From Nicotiana tabacum (lineage: Eukaryota; Streptophyta; Magnoliopsida; Solanales; Solanaceae), in NCBI RefSeq assembly GCF_000715075.1, contig NC_134101.1, forward strand, positions 133,004,237-133,068,236: a stretch of DNA of 64,000 nucleotides. The letters run 5' to 3'. This document shows positions 23,501 to 35,607 of the stretch, piece by piece. Numbering within the stretch: position 1 is the first letter of the stretch; every line of letters starts with the position of its first letter. The notes beneath the pieces were generated by a model, which saw nothing but the letters and a program-made list of their open reading frames with translations, ran no database searches and had not been told where the DNA came from. Both the position numbers and the translations under genes were made by a program.

Positions 23501-24020
23501 TCTTTTGAGGATGGGGAGAACTGACAGAAAATAATCAAAAGATTCAGAACGAATATACGAACATATGCACAAACAAAAGGAAAGAAAAGAAGATTACACC
23601 GGGAACTTACCTCAACACGAGACAGGTTTGGTTTTTTAGGGTTCATGAACTCGGATTTGGGATTCGACAAGTTCTGCTTGCATTCGACCGGAACCAAAGC
23701 TAATTAAGGCCTGAGGGACGTTAGGGGAGTGACTAGGGTGAATATGGGGTGGTTTTGTGTAGATCTAGGTTTGGTCTCGGATCTTCTAATGAAGATTCGA
23801 GACGTTCGGGGAAGATTCGAGGTAACCTGAGTGTGGATTTGGAGAGGGGGGTCATGGTGGTTCAGGGGTGTTAGACTCACGGCCAACGGCACCGTTGCCG
23901 CCGGCTTTCAGGCGAAGGGGTGGGGTGGCGGCTAGGGTTTGGGTGTTAGGGTTGGTCAGGGAGACGATGAAGCCGGGGGGGGGGGGGGGGGGGATAGGGG
24001 GCGGGGTAACCAAGTTGGGG

Positions 24021-24030
24021 CTTTATATAT
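24021..24030 (-). promoter_or_regulatory. TATA box in the B 3' LTR
   Basis: Sense ATATATAAAG, a near-consensus plant TATA box about 770 nt from the LTR start. It is conserved at 42655-42664 in the other LTR. Downstream sense sequence would be R. Confidence 0.6.
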
Positions 24031-24103
24031 GATTTTGAAGTTTAGATCCTGGCCGTCGGATCATGTGAGATCAAGGGCCAGGATCTACTCATTGAAGAGA
24101 GAC

Positions 24104-24330
24104 GACGTCGTACGGGGGCTGATAGTGGGTTGAGACCGGGTAGGGGATTGGATCGGGTCAAATTTGACGGGCCTAGGGGAAGGCCTGGATCCGTTGGATC
24201 AAGGGGTTGGACGGCTCAGATCAATTGCCTAAGACGGCGTCGTTTGGGTTAAATGAGTGGCCTGATCGGGACCGTTCATTCGAATCAAATCAACGTCTCA
24301 GCACAGGGACGCTGATACGGCGTCGTTTGG
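24104..24330. promoter_or_regulatory. Repeated ACGNCGTCGT motifs in U3
   Basis: Three copies (near 24103, 24233, 24316) of ACG(A/G)CGTCGT(TTGGG), the first containing GACGTC. Equivalent copies occur in the other B LTR and in LTR A (4307, 45165). GACGTC is a known bZIP core; the enhancer role is inferred. Confidence 0.4.
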
Positions 24331-24793
24331 GACGTACCCGGGCAGCCTATGTTTGGACTGGACTTGTGTCCTAGTTTTGGGCCTGATTTTGATTCATTTT
24401 TTGGCCCAAACCAATTGCATTACCCTTTTCTTTTTGTTTTCTAATTTTAAAGAAAAGTAAAAAAATGAAATTAAAAACCATCATTAATTTAATCACTTAA
24501 CCCAATTATCACACACATATGAAAATATTTAAGTAGGTTAAATCACAACCTAGAATAAAAGATGCATATATATTTTTGAATTTTATTTTAATTACCGAAT
24601 TACGGTTTAATTACACATGACATTCATATTTTGTATTTTGTTTGGTAAGATTAAACGAAAAATGGACAGAACCATAAATGACTGCCAACACGTGTCACGC
24701 AAAAATCGAAAAATTATACAGCGAGGCCATTTGCCATTATTTTTGATTTCTTTTTGGAGTGATTGTCCGCGAAGCAAAAATCACGTGCTTACA

Positions 24794-24807
24794 GCTGCCC
24801 CTCTTTG
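24794..24807 (-). other. Polypurine tract of element B
   Basis: Sense CAAAGAGGGGCAGC directly against the 3' LTR start. It agrees with the tracts of A and C. Confidence 0.87.
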
Positions 24808-24924
24808 CCCGAAGACACGAAGGGTTTTCGCGCAAAGATAAAGCGAGCGATTTTTGCTCGTCCGAGTACTCCGTGTGAAGCATTTTTTGAAAAAGATTTG
24901 ACCGAACCTTTGCTTCAGAGGTTT

Positions 24925-24967
24925 CCTACATATCCTGGGCTGAACAGGAATCAGGTCAATGTAGTTC
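24925..24967 (-). ncRNA. CTACGTA hairpin motif, position d, element B
   Basis: Sense GAACTACAT...CCTGATTC...GATATGTAGG. Outer stem CTACAT/ATGTAG, inner stem TCCTG/CAGGA. The AT/AT outer pair replaces the GT/AC pair of positions a-c, a compensatory change. Confidence 0.75.
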
Positions 24968-25546
24968 GGGAAATTTTGGTAGCTGGGAGTACCGTGTGAC
25001 TGTAGTGTTTGCCGCTGTTGTGTGCTGCTTACATGCTGCTGTAGGATGTTACCGCTTACCGATCTCCTTGTTACATTGTTCTAAAAGGAAAAACAAGAAG
25101 CTAAGCTAGACTGTGGATCATAAGATCTCATCTATCTTCAACTTGTTCTTGTCGCCTTGCTTTCTTGTCGGCTTGCGTTTTCCTCCGATGCTTTTATTTT
25201 GTGAACTTGAGGGATGGTATTGGCCTTTTGCTCTTCTGAGTACCAGTTTTCATCATTTTTCTTGGTCCACTGGGGACATGGCCTTCTTCATTAAGCTTTT
25301 CAATGATTCCTTCGGTGGTACGGCTTTCTTCATCAGATTTGTTATGCTGGGCATGGTCTAATGTTCACAAGCCGCTTCTTTCAAAACACGTCCTTTTGAC
25401 TCGTGCGCCTGAGTTTGCTACCTTCTGCTTCCCGGTGCTGAGGATTTTTGTTGTTTCCTGCTGGATATTCCTGCTGTAACCTTCGGCCTTCCGGTGGGGT
25501 TACTGCTCTCAAAATCTGAAATATTTAAACTAAAACATGAAAAGTA

Positions 25547-26650
25547 TTCCTCTCGTTATACAGGTGGGCGCCTATTTAAACTAAGACATGAACATTATTC
25601 CTCTCGTTATACAGGTGGGCGCCTATTTAAACTAAGACTGAAAATTATTCCTCTCGTTATACAGGTGGGCGCCTATTTAAACTAAGACATAAAAATTATT
25701 CCTCTCGTTATACAGGTGGGCGCCTATTTAAACTAAGACATGAAAATTATTCCTCTCGTTATACAGGTGGACGCCTATTTAAACTAAGACTGAAAATTAT
25801 TCCTCTCGTTATACAGGTGGGCGCCTATTTAAACTAAGACATGAAAATATTCCTCTCGTTATACAGGTGGGCGCCTATTTAAACTAAGACATGAAAATTA
25901 TTCCTCTCGTTATACAGGTGGGCGCCTATTTAAACTAAGACATGAAAATATTCCTCTCGTTATACAGGTGGGCGCCTATTTAAACTAAGACATGAAAATT
26001 ATTCCTCTCGTTATACAGGTGGGCGCCTATTTAAACTAAGACTGAAAATTATTCCTCTCGTTATACAGGTGGGCGCCTATTTAAACTAAGACTGAAAATT
26101 ATTCCTCTCGTTATACAGGTGGGCGCCTATTTAAACTAAGACATGAAAATATTCCTCTCGTTATACAGGTGGACGCCTATTTAAACTAAGACATGAAAAT
26201 TATTCCTCTCGTTATACAGGTGGGCGCCTATTTAAACTAAGACATGAAAATATTCCTCTCGTTATACAGGTGGGCGCCTATTTAACCTATTTAAACTAAG
26301 ACTGAAAATTATTCCTCTCGTTATACAGGTGGGCGCCTATTTAAACTAAGACTGAAAAGTATTCCTCTCGTTATACAGGTGGGCGCCTATTTAAACTAAG
26401 ACATGAAAATTATTCCTCTCGTTATACAGGTGGGCGCCTATTTAAACTAAGACTGAAAATTATTCCTCTCATTATACAGGTGGGCGCCTATTTAAACTAA
26501 GACTGAAAAGTATTCCTCTCGTTATACAGGTGGGTGCCTATTTAAACTACGACATGAAAATTATTCCTCTCGTTATACAGGTGGGCGCCTATTTAAACTA
26601 AGACTGAAAATTATTCCTCTCGTTATACAGGTGGGCGCCTATTTAAACTA
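25547..26650 (-). repeat. 3' UTR minisatellite of element B
   Basis: About 22-23 head-to-tail copies of a 48-50 bp unit (plus-strand TTATACAGGTGGGCGCC followed by TATTTAAACTAAGA). Copies are almost identical and alternate between ACTGAAAATT and ACATGAAAATT forms, so the array is young or homogenised. Some neighbouring pairs recur as higher-order blocks. Confidence 0.92.
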
Positions 26651-27589
26651 AGACACATTTGATTTTGTTTTCTCGTTCCTCCAAAAAAATATTTGGCCAT
26701 GGCAGAATATTTTCTGCCCCGGTTTTGGTGACCTTTCTGGTATCGCGTCCATCTGCCATCATCAACCTTTATTTTCCTGCAGCAGACAAATGGATTTAGT
26801 TAGTTTTAATCATGGTGGGGCAACGTGACCTTTCCGATGGGAGATGATTTTTCCCTTTTCTTTTCCTTGCTCTATGCTCCAACAACTGGTTGGTGGACGA
26901 TGCTGCTTGCTGGGGGTGGTTTTCCCTTTATCCCCCTTTCTGCTTTCTCTTTTCAGGACATGTTGTGGGAGTCTGCTTTTAATCCCGAAACTACTCCCTT
27001 CAGGAGTTTACTTCCTCCCGGAACTGCAAGGCATAGAATTGCATTGCCCGGGGATATCTTGCACCGGATTGATTTCCCTTTCTTATGGCGTCTGACCACT
27101 TCGGATTCGGGTCCGGGATTTATCAACATTCTGCGGGGAAACCTTTTCGGAACTTGGTCCACAAGTCCTTCACCCGTCATTTTTCGCTCTCTTTACGTTT
27201 CCTTTCTTTCTACACAATTCGTCCTTTGGTTTCACAGCCGATGCCTTTTGTCTTATTGCCTCGGCTCTTGGCCTACCCTTTTTGTATTTTGCTTTCGTAC
27301 CCCTTCGCCCTCTGGTAGTAAACTTTGAAAAATCTTTTCCAAAACGAATTCTTAGAAAGAAAAATGAAAAAGATAGAAAAGGAGGAAAATCTTTCTGATC
27401 CAATACTTGGTGGAAAAAGGAAAAGAGAAGAACTTATCTGGACAACATGACTGGTCCTTGTAATCATGACGTGCACCATAGATTCCCGACCCAGTCTATT
27501 TGTATCAATCAACTTGTCTGATGACCTTACTTGCTGGGGATAAATGGGTGTCCATTCCTTTGCGAACGCGGACCCTTTCGTTGATCCAT
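26651..27589 (-). other. 3' UTR of element B, no gene
   Basis: Non-coding. It contains the purine-rich sense motif AAACCGGGGCAGAAAAT (26709-26725) and a pyrimidine-rich stretch. The 167-aa open frame at 26825-27328 is antisense to the element and has no counterpart in A, so I do not call it a gene. Confidence 0.55.
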
Positions 27590-27775
27590 CTTGTCGCTTC
27601 ATAGTGCCCTTCTAGGGGTTTTCACTAATGAGACTCTCTCTTTTCTCTCAGCTCCCGGCGCCTTATGGTGCCTGTGAAGGTTTTCACCAATAAGACTCTC
27701 TCGTTTTATATCCCTCATCTTTCGTCGCCTTGTGGTGCCTGCGAAGGTTTTCACCGCCAAGACTCTTCCATTTTA
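27590..27775 (-). repeat. Second hairpin repeat, three copies, element B
   Basis: Cores at 27604-27625, 27668-27687 and 27735-27754, period 64-67 bp. In sense, copy 2 is GTGAAAACCTTCACAGGCAC and copy 3 changes only the loop. Copy 1 has CCC/GGG in place of CCT/AGG. Confidence 0.7.
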
Positions 27776-28127
27776 TTTTTTCAACGGAGGATTGGAGTGT
27801 TGTCGATATGACCCTCTTTTCTGGAGATTCCTTTGGAATATCAATTCATTTCCCGTTTTATTGCTCCTCTTCTTTGCCGGGGATCAGTGTATTACTCTCG
27901 ACTTTATTTGCCTGACTTGGCACCTTTTGGATATTGATCGGGAGGTCTTTTGGACGTCGATGTTGGTTTCGGTGTGGGGCTAAAAGAAAGGCTATCAAAA
28001 TGAAATAACTTGATGGGTGATACGCTACAACTTTTGGAATCAAACCTTTGTTGGAACCTTAAAACATAACCTCTGCCCCAGTTTTCTTGGTTGGGGTTTT
28101 TTTATTTTTACACTATGTTGAGCTACG

Positions 28128-28180
28128 TGCATTATGCACATTATGCCTATTATGCACACTTATGGATATTATGCACACTA
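28128..28180. repeat. Short TATTATGCACA-type repeat
   Basis: Four to five imperfect copies of an 11-12 bp unit (ATTATGCACA) next to hairpin c in B. Not present in A or C. Confidence 0.6.
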
Positions 28181-28198
28181 TGACCGAGCCGTGAGGCG

Positions 28199-28238
28199 CC
28201 TACGTATCCTCTTTGAGGAATCAGGTCAAACGTAGTTC
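28199..28238 (-). ncRNA. CTACGTA hairpin motif, position c, element B
   Basis: Sense GAACTACGT...CCTGATTC...GATACGTAGG with perfect inner stem TCCTC/GAGGA around AAA and perfect outer stem CTACGT/ACGTAG. It lies about 260 nt after the integrase stop, as in A. Confidence 0.78.
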
Positions 28239-28501
28239 CCACAGTTTGTGATTTTTATCTTCTTCTTCTTTTTTCTTTTTTTTTTCTTTTTCATTTTCTC
28301 TTAAAAATTTTCTTTTCTTCTTCTTTCTCTTTTCATATCTTTTCCGTTAGTGATTCCAAAAGAGGGGTATGAAAGAATAACTTAAGGCTCAAAAGGGGGA
28401 AACAAGGGTAAAAAGTGTTTGGATAGAAGAAAGAATTGCCTCTGTCATTTCATTATCCAATAAGTACCAAGTACGAACAAACGAACCAATAATTGCCATA
28501 A

Positions 28502-28810
28502 TCAAAGAAATGACGCATAATATCTCTTGACTGCATCCGAATTGATAGCCATGTCAACATATCTTCCCTCGATATCCGTCAAACACAAAGCTCCATTGGA
28601 CAATACTCTGGTCACAATATAAGGCCCTTGCCAATTTGGGGCGAACTTGCCTTTTGCCTCGACCTGATGTGGGAAGATCTTCTTCAATACCTGCTGCCCT
28701 ACTTCAAACTTCTTGGGGTGTACCTTCTTATTATATGTCCTTGCCATTCTCTTCTGATACAGCTGACCATGGCATACTGCTGCCAATCTTTTCTCGTCTA
28801 TCAAGCTCAA
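28502..28810 (-). pseudogene. Integrase C-terminal domain, element B
   Basis: About 100 aa after an in-frame TAG (CAG in A) at 28811. It contains NWQGPYIVTRVLSNG and ends YYASFL-stop, three residues beyond the A end. It lacks catalytic residues and corresponds to the DNA-binding C-terminus. Confidence 0.85.
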
Positions 28811-30460
28811 CTATTCCAATCGAGCTTTGACCCATTCATTATCATCAATCTCAGCTTCAACGATAATCCGGAGGGACGGAATTTCGACCTCCGCTGGTAT
28901 TACGGCCTCAGTTCCGTATACCAACAAATAGGGAGTTGCACCTATGGAAGTCCGTATGGTAGTGCGATAACCCAACAAAGCAAAGGGTAATCTCTCGTGC
29001 CATTGTCTAGATCCTTCCACCATCTTTCGCAGTATCTTCTTGATGTTCTTATTGGCTGCTTCGACCGCTCCATTTGCCTTGGGATGATATAGGGTGGAAT
29101 TGCGGTGTGTAATCTTGAATTGTTGGCATACCTCTCTCATCAGGCTGCTGTTAAGATTCACACCGTTATCCGTGATGATTACTTTTGGGATCCCAAATCT
29201 GCAGATGATATGGGAGTGCACAAAATCCACCACTGCCTTTTTAGTTACCGACTTGAAGGTTTTAGCCTCAACCCATTTGGTGAAGTAGTCAATGGTTACT
29301 AGGATGAACCTATGACCGTTGGACGCTGCTGGCTCGATAGGTCCAATGACATCCATGCCCCATGCAACAAACGGCCAGGGTGCTGACATCGTATGTAACT
29401 CTGTTGGCGGAGAATGAATCAGATCTCCATGTATCTGACACTGATGGCATTTCCTCACGAAAGTGATACAATCATGTTCCATGGCGAGCCAATAATACCC
29501 TGCCCTAAGGATCTTCCTTGCCAATACATATGCGCTCATATGTGGCCCGCAAACTCCAGAATGTACCTCTGCCATAACCGTCGTGGCTTGACCGACATCT
29601 ATACATCTCAACAATCCCAAATCCGAGGTTCTTTTGTACAAAACTCCTCCGCTGAGAAAGAAACCATTCGACAAACGCCGAAGGGCTCTTTTTTGGTCTC
29701 TAGTGGCCTGTTCCAGATATATCTCCATTCTGAGGTATTCCTTGATATCATGAAACCAGGGCTCGCCATCTGCTTCCTCTTCTACGGCGTTGCAATAAGC
29801 GTGCTGATCACGGACCTGGATGTGCAGAGGATCAACATACATTTTGTCAGGGTGGTGCAGCATTGATGCTAAGGTGGCCAATGCATCTGCAACCTCGTTA
29901 TGAACTCTCGGGATATGTTTGAACTTCACCGACCGAAATCGCTTGCTAAGATCGTGCAAGCATTGTCGATATGGTATGAGTTTTAGATCCCGCGTTTCCC
30001 ATTCACCCTGAATCTGATGTACCAAGAGGTCTGAGTCTCCCAAGACCAAGACGTCTTGGACATCCATGTCCACAGCCAATCGCAGACCCAAAATGCAAGC
30101 TTCATACTCGGCCATATTGTTGGTGCAATAGAAGCGTAGTTGAGCCGTAACAGGATAATGGCGTCCTGTTTCAGAAATGAGTACTGCTCCTATTCCAACC
30201 CCTTTCGCGTTTGCAGCTCCATCGAAGAAAAGCTTCCAACCAGGTTCCTCGGGTAACTCCAGCTCATTTGTATGCATTACCTCTTCGTCGGGAAAATATG
30301 TTCTTAAAGACTCGTATTTTTCATCAACGGGATTCTCTGCCAAATGGTCGGCCAACACCTGGGCTTTCATGGCTGTCCTCGTCACATAGACGATATCGAA
30401 CTCAGTGAGCAGAATTTGCCATTTTGCCAACCTCCCTGTGGGCATAGGTTTTTGAAAGAT
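28811..30460 (-). pseudogene. Additional RNase H and integrase, element B
   Basis: The longest intact stretch of pol here (544 aa). It begins with the end of the first RNase H region (PMPTGRLAKWQILL). The extra RNase H follows (FDGAANAKG, MAEYEACILG, GDSDLLV, NEVADALA), then the integrase zinc finger (H-x6-H, CHQC). The full catalytic triad is present: GMDVIGP, ITDNGVN and GAVEAANK. Bounded by stop codons at 30461 (TAC to TAA) and 28811. The triad is intact, but the domain is cut off from RT and from its own C-terminus. Confidence 0.9.
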
Positions 30461-31051
30461 TTACTTAAATGGGTCCAAACGGGATATGAGATAAGTAGTA
30501 TACGAGGACAGGTAGTGTTTCAACTTTTGAGCTACCCAAGTTAGGGCGCAGCATGTTTTCTCGAGTTGAGTGTACTTGACTTCATATACTGTGAATTTCT
30601 TGCTAAGATAGTAGATGGCCTGCTCCTTCCTTCCTGTGTCATCATGTTGCCCCAGTACACAACCAAATAAATTTTCCAGGACCATCAGATAAAGAATTAA
30701 GGGCTTCCCTGGCTTAGGCGGGACCAATACGGGTGGATTAGACATATACCCTTTGATTTGGTCAAAAGCCTCTTGACACTCTGCCGTCCAACTTACCGCA
30801 GCATCCTTTCTCAGTAGCCAAAATATGGGCTCACAAGTTGCTGTGAGTTGAGCGATGAACCTGCTGATATAATTGAGTCTACCCAGCAAACTCATTACCT
30901 CTGTTTTGTTCTTTGGCAGTGGCAAATCTCGGATGGATTCAATTTTGGATGGGTCTAACTCAATCCCCCGTCGACTGACGATGAATCCTAATAGCTTTCC
31001 TGACGGAACCCCGAATGCGTATTTGGCCGGGTTAAGCTTGATATCATACCT
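30461..31051 (-). pseudogene. RT thumb and first RNase H, element B
   Basis: In frame with the upstream RT after a CGA-to-TGA stop at 31052. It includes GLLGFIV-like and LPLPKNKTEVMSLLGRLNYI thumb sequence. An RNase H-like segment (YLSKKFTVYEVKYTQLEKTC) follows. This is the segment missing from A. The first RNase H Asp region (LILYLMVLENLFGCVLG) is degenerate, which fits the idea that the extra RNase H does the work in this lineage. Confidence 0.82.
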
Positions 31052-31973
31052 TCAGAGTCTTTGGAAGAATATCCTTAGGTCTGCTACATGGTCTTCCTGA
31101 CGCCAAGACCTTATGATCACATAATCTACGTACACCTCAATTTCTTTGTGTATCATGTCGTGAAACACAGCAGTCATTGCACGCATGTACATTGCCCTGA
31201 CATTCTTCAGTCCGAACGGCATTACCCGATAGCAGTAAGTTCCCCATGGCATGATAAATGCCGTCTTTTCCGCATCTTCTTCGTCCATTAGGATCTGATG
31301 ATATCCCGCATAGCAATCCACAAAGGATCCAATCTCGCGCCCAGCGCAATTATCGATCAGGATATGAATGTTGGGCAACGGAAAATTGTCCTTGGGACTT
31401 GCTTTGTTGAGATTGCGGTAGTCGACGCACACCCTGATTTTCCCGCCCTTCTTTGGAACTGGTACCACGTTGGCCAACCACTCGGGATATCGAGTGACCC
31501 GAATGACCTTCGCCTGCAACTGCTTAATCACCTCTTCTTTGATCTTTACACTCATTTCTGTTTTAAATTTCCTTAGCTTTTGCTTGACCGGAGGGTATGC
31601 CGGGTCAGTGGGCAATTTGTGAACCACTAAATTGGTGCTTAATCCCGGCATATCATCATATGACCATGCAAAAACATCTTTGAATTCCACGAGGGTTTTG
31701 ATCAATTCTTCCCTGACACTTGGCTCAATATGGATGCTGATTTTGGTTTCTCGGACATTATCAGCGTCCCCTAGATTCACAGCCTCAGTGTCATTTAGGT
31801 TAGGTTTGGGTTTTTCTTCAAATTGGCACAGTTCTCGGTTTATCTCTTCGAAGGCTTTATCTTCGTCATATTCAGATTCATCGTCGCAAACGACCTCTTG
31901 TGTCATTAAGTCGGATTCAGATTGATTTATTAGACTAGGTCGAAGATCCACTGTGCATTCCATGTCGTTAGAA
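31052..31973 (-). pseudogene. Reverse transcriptase palm/fingers (exon 2), element B
   Basis: Reads from SNDMECTVDL just after the putative intron through IRVCVDYRNLN, DCYAGYHQI, RVMPFGLKN and the active-site loop. The active site is YVDY, not YVDD: codon GAT is TAT at 31121-31123, so the second catalytic Asp is lost. A has YVDD intact. Ends at an in-frame TGA. Confidence 0.88.
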
Positions 31974-32164
31974 CCAGTAAAAAGAGAACTGTTCAGAAAG
32001 AAAAAGAACAAAACAAAATTAAAATGGGACAAAAGAAGAGAACTTTATTAAACTTGCGGGATAAAAGGGTTCACACTTTTACAAAACAAAAGTAAAATTT
32101 GGATTACACCCTGGAATAATCCGAACAAAACGAAACAAACAAAACATAAATCAAAGCCTACTAC
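31974..32164 (-). other. Putative pro-RT intron, element B
   Basis: A 191-nt U-rich stretch between protease and RT frames. The 5' site is CTTG|GTAGTAG, with the stop codon lying in the first intron bases. The 3' site aligns to CTAG|TTCTAA of element C but here reads CTGG|TTCTAA. Joining at these points keeps the frame (ES-C-SNDM). An intron at this place is known from Ogre elements. It contains a GGATTA/TAATCC hairpin also seen in C. The acceptor AG is mutated to GG; an upstream CAG at 31989-31991 could be a cryptic site. Confidence 0.65.
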
Positions 32165-33360
32165 CAAGACTCCCCTCGGACAGGAAGAGGAGTAACCGTC
32201 CAATTGTTGGTTTTGGCCTCAGGCCCCACAAACTGTATCTCTGCTCTGCTGGAACCTTCTCCAGCTTCTACCACACTGACGTCAGTGAATAGCCTCTCAA
32301 AACTCTGATTCAGGTCCCCATCCATACCAATCAATGGTCCTAGAATCTTTGGGACCGGTGGCCCTTTGGCGCTTGCTCTGACAAAAGTTCTTGAGAGACG
32401 TGGCACGGGTTTGGGAAGATACCAGACTTTCTTCTTCATTTTCCGCGCTTGCTTTACATCTGTTGCGGTTCGTTTGAACCCCAATCCGAAAGTTTCCAGA
32501 TTTTTAGGCAGGGAAACCGGTTGGACAATCCCCTGAAGCTCGACTCCCAGGCCCTTTCCCAACACAAATCCATTACCCAGCATTTTCGAAACCATCATGA
32601 TTGTCGCGGCCGCTACCCTAGGGTGCGGGATGCTTTCTCCTTCAGCAATTTTGTTCGCCGATCCTGTATCGAAAATCTGGTAGACCCAAGGACCTTTGTC
32701 ATCATCGGTCTCTATGAAAGGTACAATGGCGCCACCCGTGGTGCACGCCGTGTCCTCGCCGTGCAGTACGACCTCTTGTCTTTCCCACTCGAACTTCACC
32801 ATCTGATGTAGGGTGGAGGGCACTGCTTTGGCTGCATAAATCCATGGTCGTCCTAACAGAAGGTTATAAGATACTGTGGCATCTAACACCTGGAACTTCA
32901 TGGTGAACAGGACTGGACCGATGGTCAATTCAAGTACAACATCCCCTACAGTGGCTGTTCCATTTCCGTCAAATCCTCGAACACAGATGCTATTCTTGCG
33001 GATTTTTCCGTGGTCGATCTTTAACTGGTTCAGAGTGGATAATGGGAAGATATTGGCACTTGAACCGTTATCCACTAATACCCGAGTAACTACCGAATTT
33101 TCACATTTGACAGTTAGGTAGAGAGCTTTATTATGCTCTGTACCTTCCATCGGCAGGTCATCATCTGAGAATGTTGCCCTGTTCACCTCGAAAATCTTGT
33201 TGGCAATGGTTTCCAGGTGGTTTACAGAAATCTCTTTGGGCACATGAGCTTCGTTCAATATCTTCATCAAGGCCCGACGATGCTCCTCAGAATGGATCAG
33301 TAATGACAGCAGCGAGATCTGGGCCGGTGTTTTCCACAACCTTTCGACCACGGAGTAGTC
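32165..33360 (-). pseudogene. Aspartic protease and G-patch-like segment (exon 1), element B
   Basis: The frame begins after a CAG-to-TAG stop near 33361. It holds the retropepsin motif VLVDNGSSANI, flap region YVRGFDG-like CVRGFDGNGTATVGDV and SYNLLLGRPWI. A G-patch-like stretch follows (GFVLGKGLGVELQGI, FGLGFKRT). The exon ends with PLPVRGES at the intron 5' site. The best-preserved protease in the window. Confidence 0.85.
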
Positions 33361-34140
33361 CTACACTTTCATCTTTCTCAGGAACTCCTCAGCCTCTTCT
33401 TCGAATACAGGTTTCTTGGTTGCAGCTGGGTTGGTTTTCCTTAACTCCACCGGAGCAAAACACCGACCTGATCGAGTCAGCCCTTGCGCTTCGCAACTAA
33501 CTTCCTCCACCTGTTTTCCTTTGTACATTACTACTGCCTTCTCGTATTTCCAAGTCACAACCTTGCTATCAATCATTGGCACCTAGACTACGGGCTTTAT
33601 GGTGACCAGTTCTCTGTATACCCCCTTCAGCACAATTGCGGGTGTGGGCGGAGTCCCCAACTTGTTTGGCTCAGGTTTGCTTGTTTTGGCGGACGGGCTC
33701 TTTCCCAATATTACTACTGGCTTGACGCCTTCTCCCTGCGACTGTACCCCCACTCCTCCACTGGTCGATCCTTCTCTCGGAGCGGCCTGGATCATCATCA
33801 CTGTTTGCGAGGGCTTTCTTAACTCTCCTCCCTCATACACCAACTCGATCATGTGTGTCTCGTGGTGCGCTGGCAGTGGGTTCTGATTGATGTTAGGTGC
33901 CTCCGGTGTCTGGACCTCGATTTTGTTAGTATCAATGAGGTCTTGTATTGCATGCTTCAGTCTCCAACATTTTTCAGTTTCATGTCCCAGCATCCCTGAG
34001 CAATATTCACAGCTTATCGTCCTGTTCACATTTTGAGGCAGGGGGTTTTGCTCTCTGGGTTCGACGGGACTTACCAAACCCAACCGTCTCAATTTGTGGA
34101 ATACGGCGGTATAGGACTCTCCCAGCTCAGTAATAGCCTA
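33361..34140 (-). pseudogene. Gag C-terminal part with zinc knuckle, element B
   Basis: Zinc knuckle CEYCSGMLGHETEKC with the same C-x2-C-x5-H-x4-C spacing as A, then NINQNPLPAHHETHMIEL. An in-frame TAG lies at about 33583 (PVV-stop-VPMID) and another near 33361 before the protease. The frame is offset from the gag core by a frameshift near 34130-34140. Confidence 0.85.
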
Positions 34141-35607
34141 TCATTTTTAGCTGCTTGACTCCCTCGAAAACCTGTCCCTGGAGGGTTCCTGTATGCTCTG
34201 GGTGAAGGGTAGGTATTTTGTGGTGGTGGGTAGGTATTATGTGGAGCTGGGTATGTATTGTGAGGAGCCGACGCACACCATTGTGGGCGAACCGGAAGTT
34301 GGGTGTATGTCTGGGCTTGATGGACGGTGAAATGCGGTTCTTGGGGTGGATAGTAGTGATGTGGTGGGTTGTATGGGTAGTTTGTCCTGTGAGGTCTGGG
34401 TTGGTTGTAGTGTGGCCTGCCAGATCTGGACCAACTGCCTGCCTCGATCGTGGTAACTTCTTCTTTCTTTCTTCTCAGCGCACCTCCCGTGCCGTTCTGA
34501 ATAGCCTGGGTCGTTGCCTTGAGTGCCGAGTAGTTCAGGATTTTGTCAGACCTCAGACCCTCTTCTATCATGACCCCTATCTTGACCACCTCGTTGAAGG
34601 ATTTTCCAACCGTTGTCACCAAGTGACCAAAGTAGGTTGGATCCAATGTTTGTAAGAAATAGTCCACCATCTCTCCCTCTCTCATGGGAGGATCGACTCT
34701 GGCCGCTTGCTCTCTCCAGCGGAACCCGAACTTGCGAAAGCTTTCCCCGGGTTTCTTCCCAGTTCTCAATAATGTGAGACGGTCAGGGACTATCTCGAGA
34801 TTATACTGGAAATGACCTGCGAAAGCCTGCGCCAGATCATCCCAAGTGTACCACCTACTGGAATCCTTCCTGGTATACCATTCTAGTGCCGATCCGCTCA
34901 GACTTTGGCCGAAATAAGCTATTAGCAGCTCATCTTTGCCGCCTGGCCCTCTCATTTTGCTACAGAATCCCCGCAAATGTGCCATGGGATCACCGTGCCC
35001 TTCATATAAATCAAACTTAGGCATCTTGAACCCAGCCGGGAGTTGGACGTCCGGGAAAGGGCATAGATCTTTGTAAACTACGCTGACTTGGTTGCCCAAT
35101 CCGTGTAGGTTCCTGAAGGACTGCTCCAGGCTTTTGAACTTTCTCAATACCTCATCCTGTTCAGGGGCTTTAACCGGCTTTTCAATCTCTGCCGGTGCCT
35201 CCAAGTGCGGATTGTAGGCCTGTGGTTCGGGGGCATGGAATGTAGGCTCAGGGGGGTAGTACTGCGTATCGTGGGCCTGAAACAATGGCTCACTGGTCGT
35301 TCCTTGCAAGGTGGCTGATGTAGGTCCCACAAAAGTGGGAATATTTGGCGTTGGGAGAGGTTGATGGGGTGGTGGAGCTTGGGAATCATGAGGGCTTCTT
35401 TCTTGATGATAACGGGGATTTGGGAGGCTTGTGGAAGGGCCGGAGTGAGGGTATTCCGGCATGTGGCTCAGGGCTCTTTTGTGCTTTGGCTAGAGCTAGC
35501 TGCATTGCATTCATCTCTAGTCCCATACTTTCAATATTTTCCATCGCTTCTTTTAACAACTGGCTCATCGGCCTTTCTTCCTCATTACTATTCTCTGAAG
35601 TAGTCAT
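34130..35607 (-). pseudogene. Gag N-terminal and core part, element B
   Basis: Starts at MTTSENS (35607), matching the A start. A frameshift near 35460 separates the coiled-coil N-terminus from the core. The core contains KMPKFDLYEGHGDPMAHL, WYTWDDLAQAFAGHF and WREQAARVDPPM. The Pro-rich linker has fewer repeats than A. Ends in a frameshift before the zinc knuckle. Confidence 0.87.

Larger units (their letters stand above)
20526..24793 (-). mobile_element. 3' LTR of element B
   Basis: 4268 bp, sense TGTAAGCACG...TGACA. It contains the two-copy internal duplication (20897 and 21197), a 19-nt G run at 23975-23993, GACGTC-type motifs at 24104-24109, 24233-24247 and 24316-24330, a TATA box and a terminal G-box. 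No genes. Confidence 0.88.

Noticed and set aside
26825..27328. 167-aa open frame in the B 3' UTR
   Set aside because: Antisense to the element, no counterpart in A, low-complexity Phe/Ser/Leu composition from pyrimidine-rich DNA.
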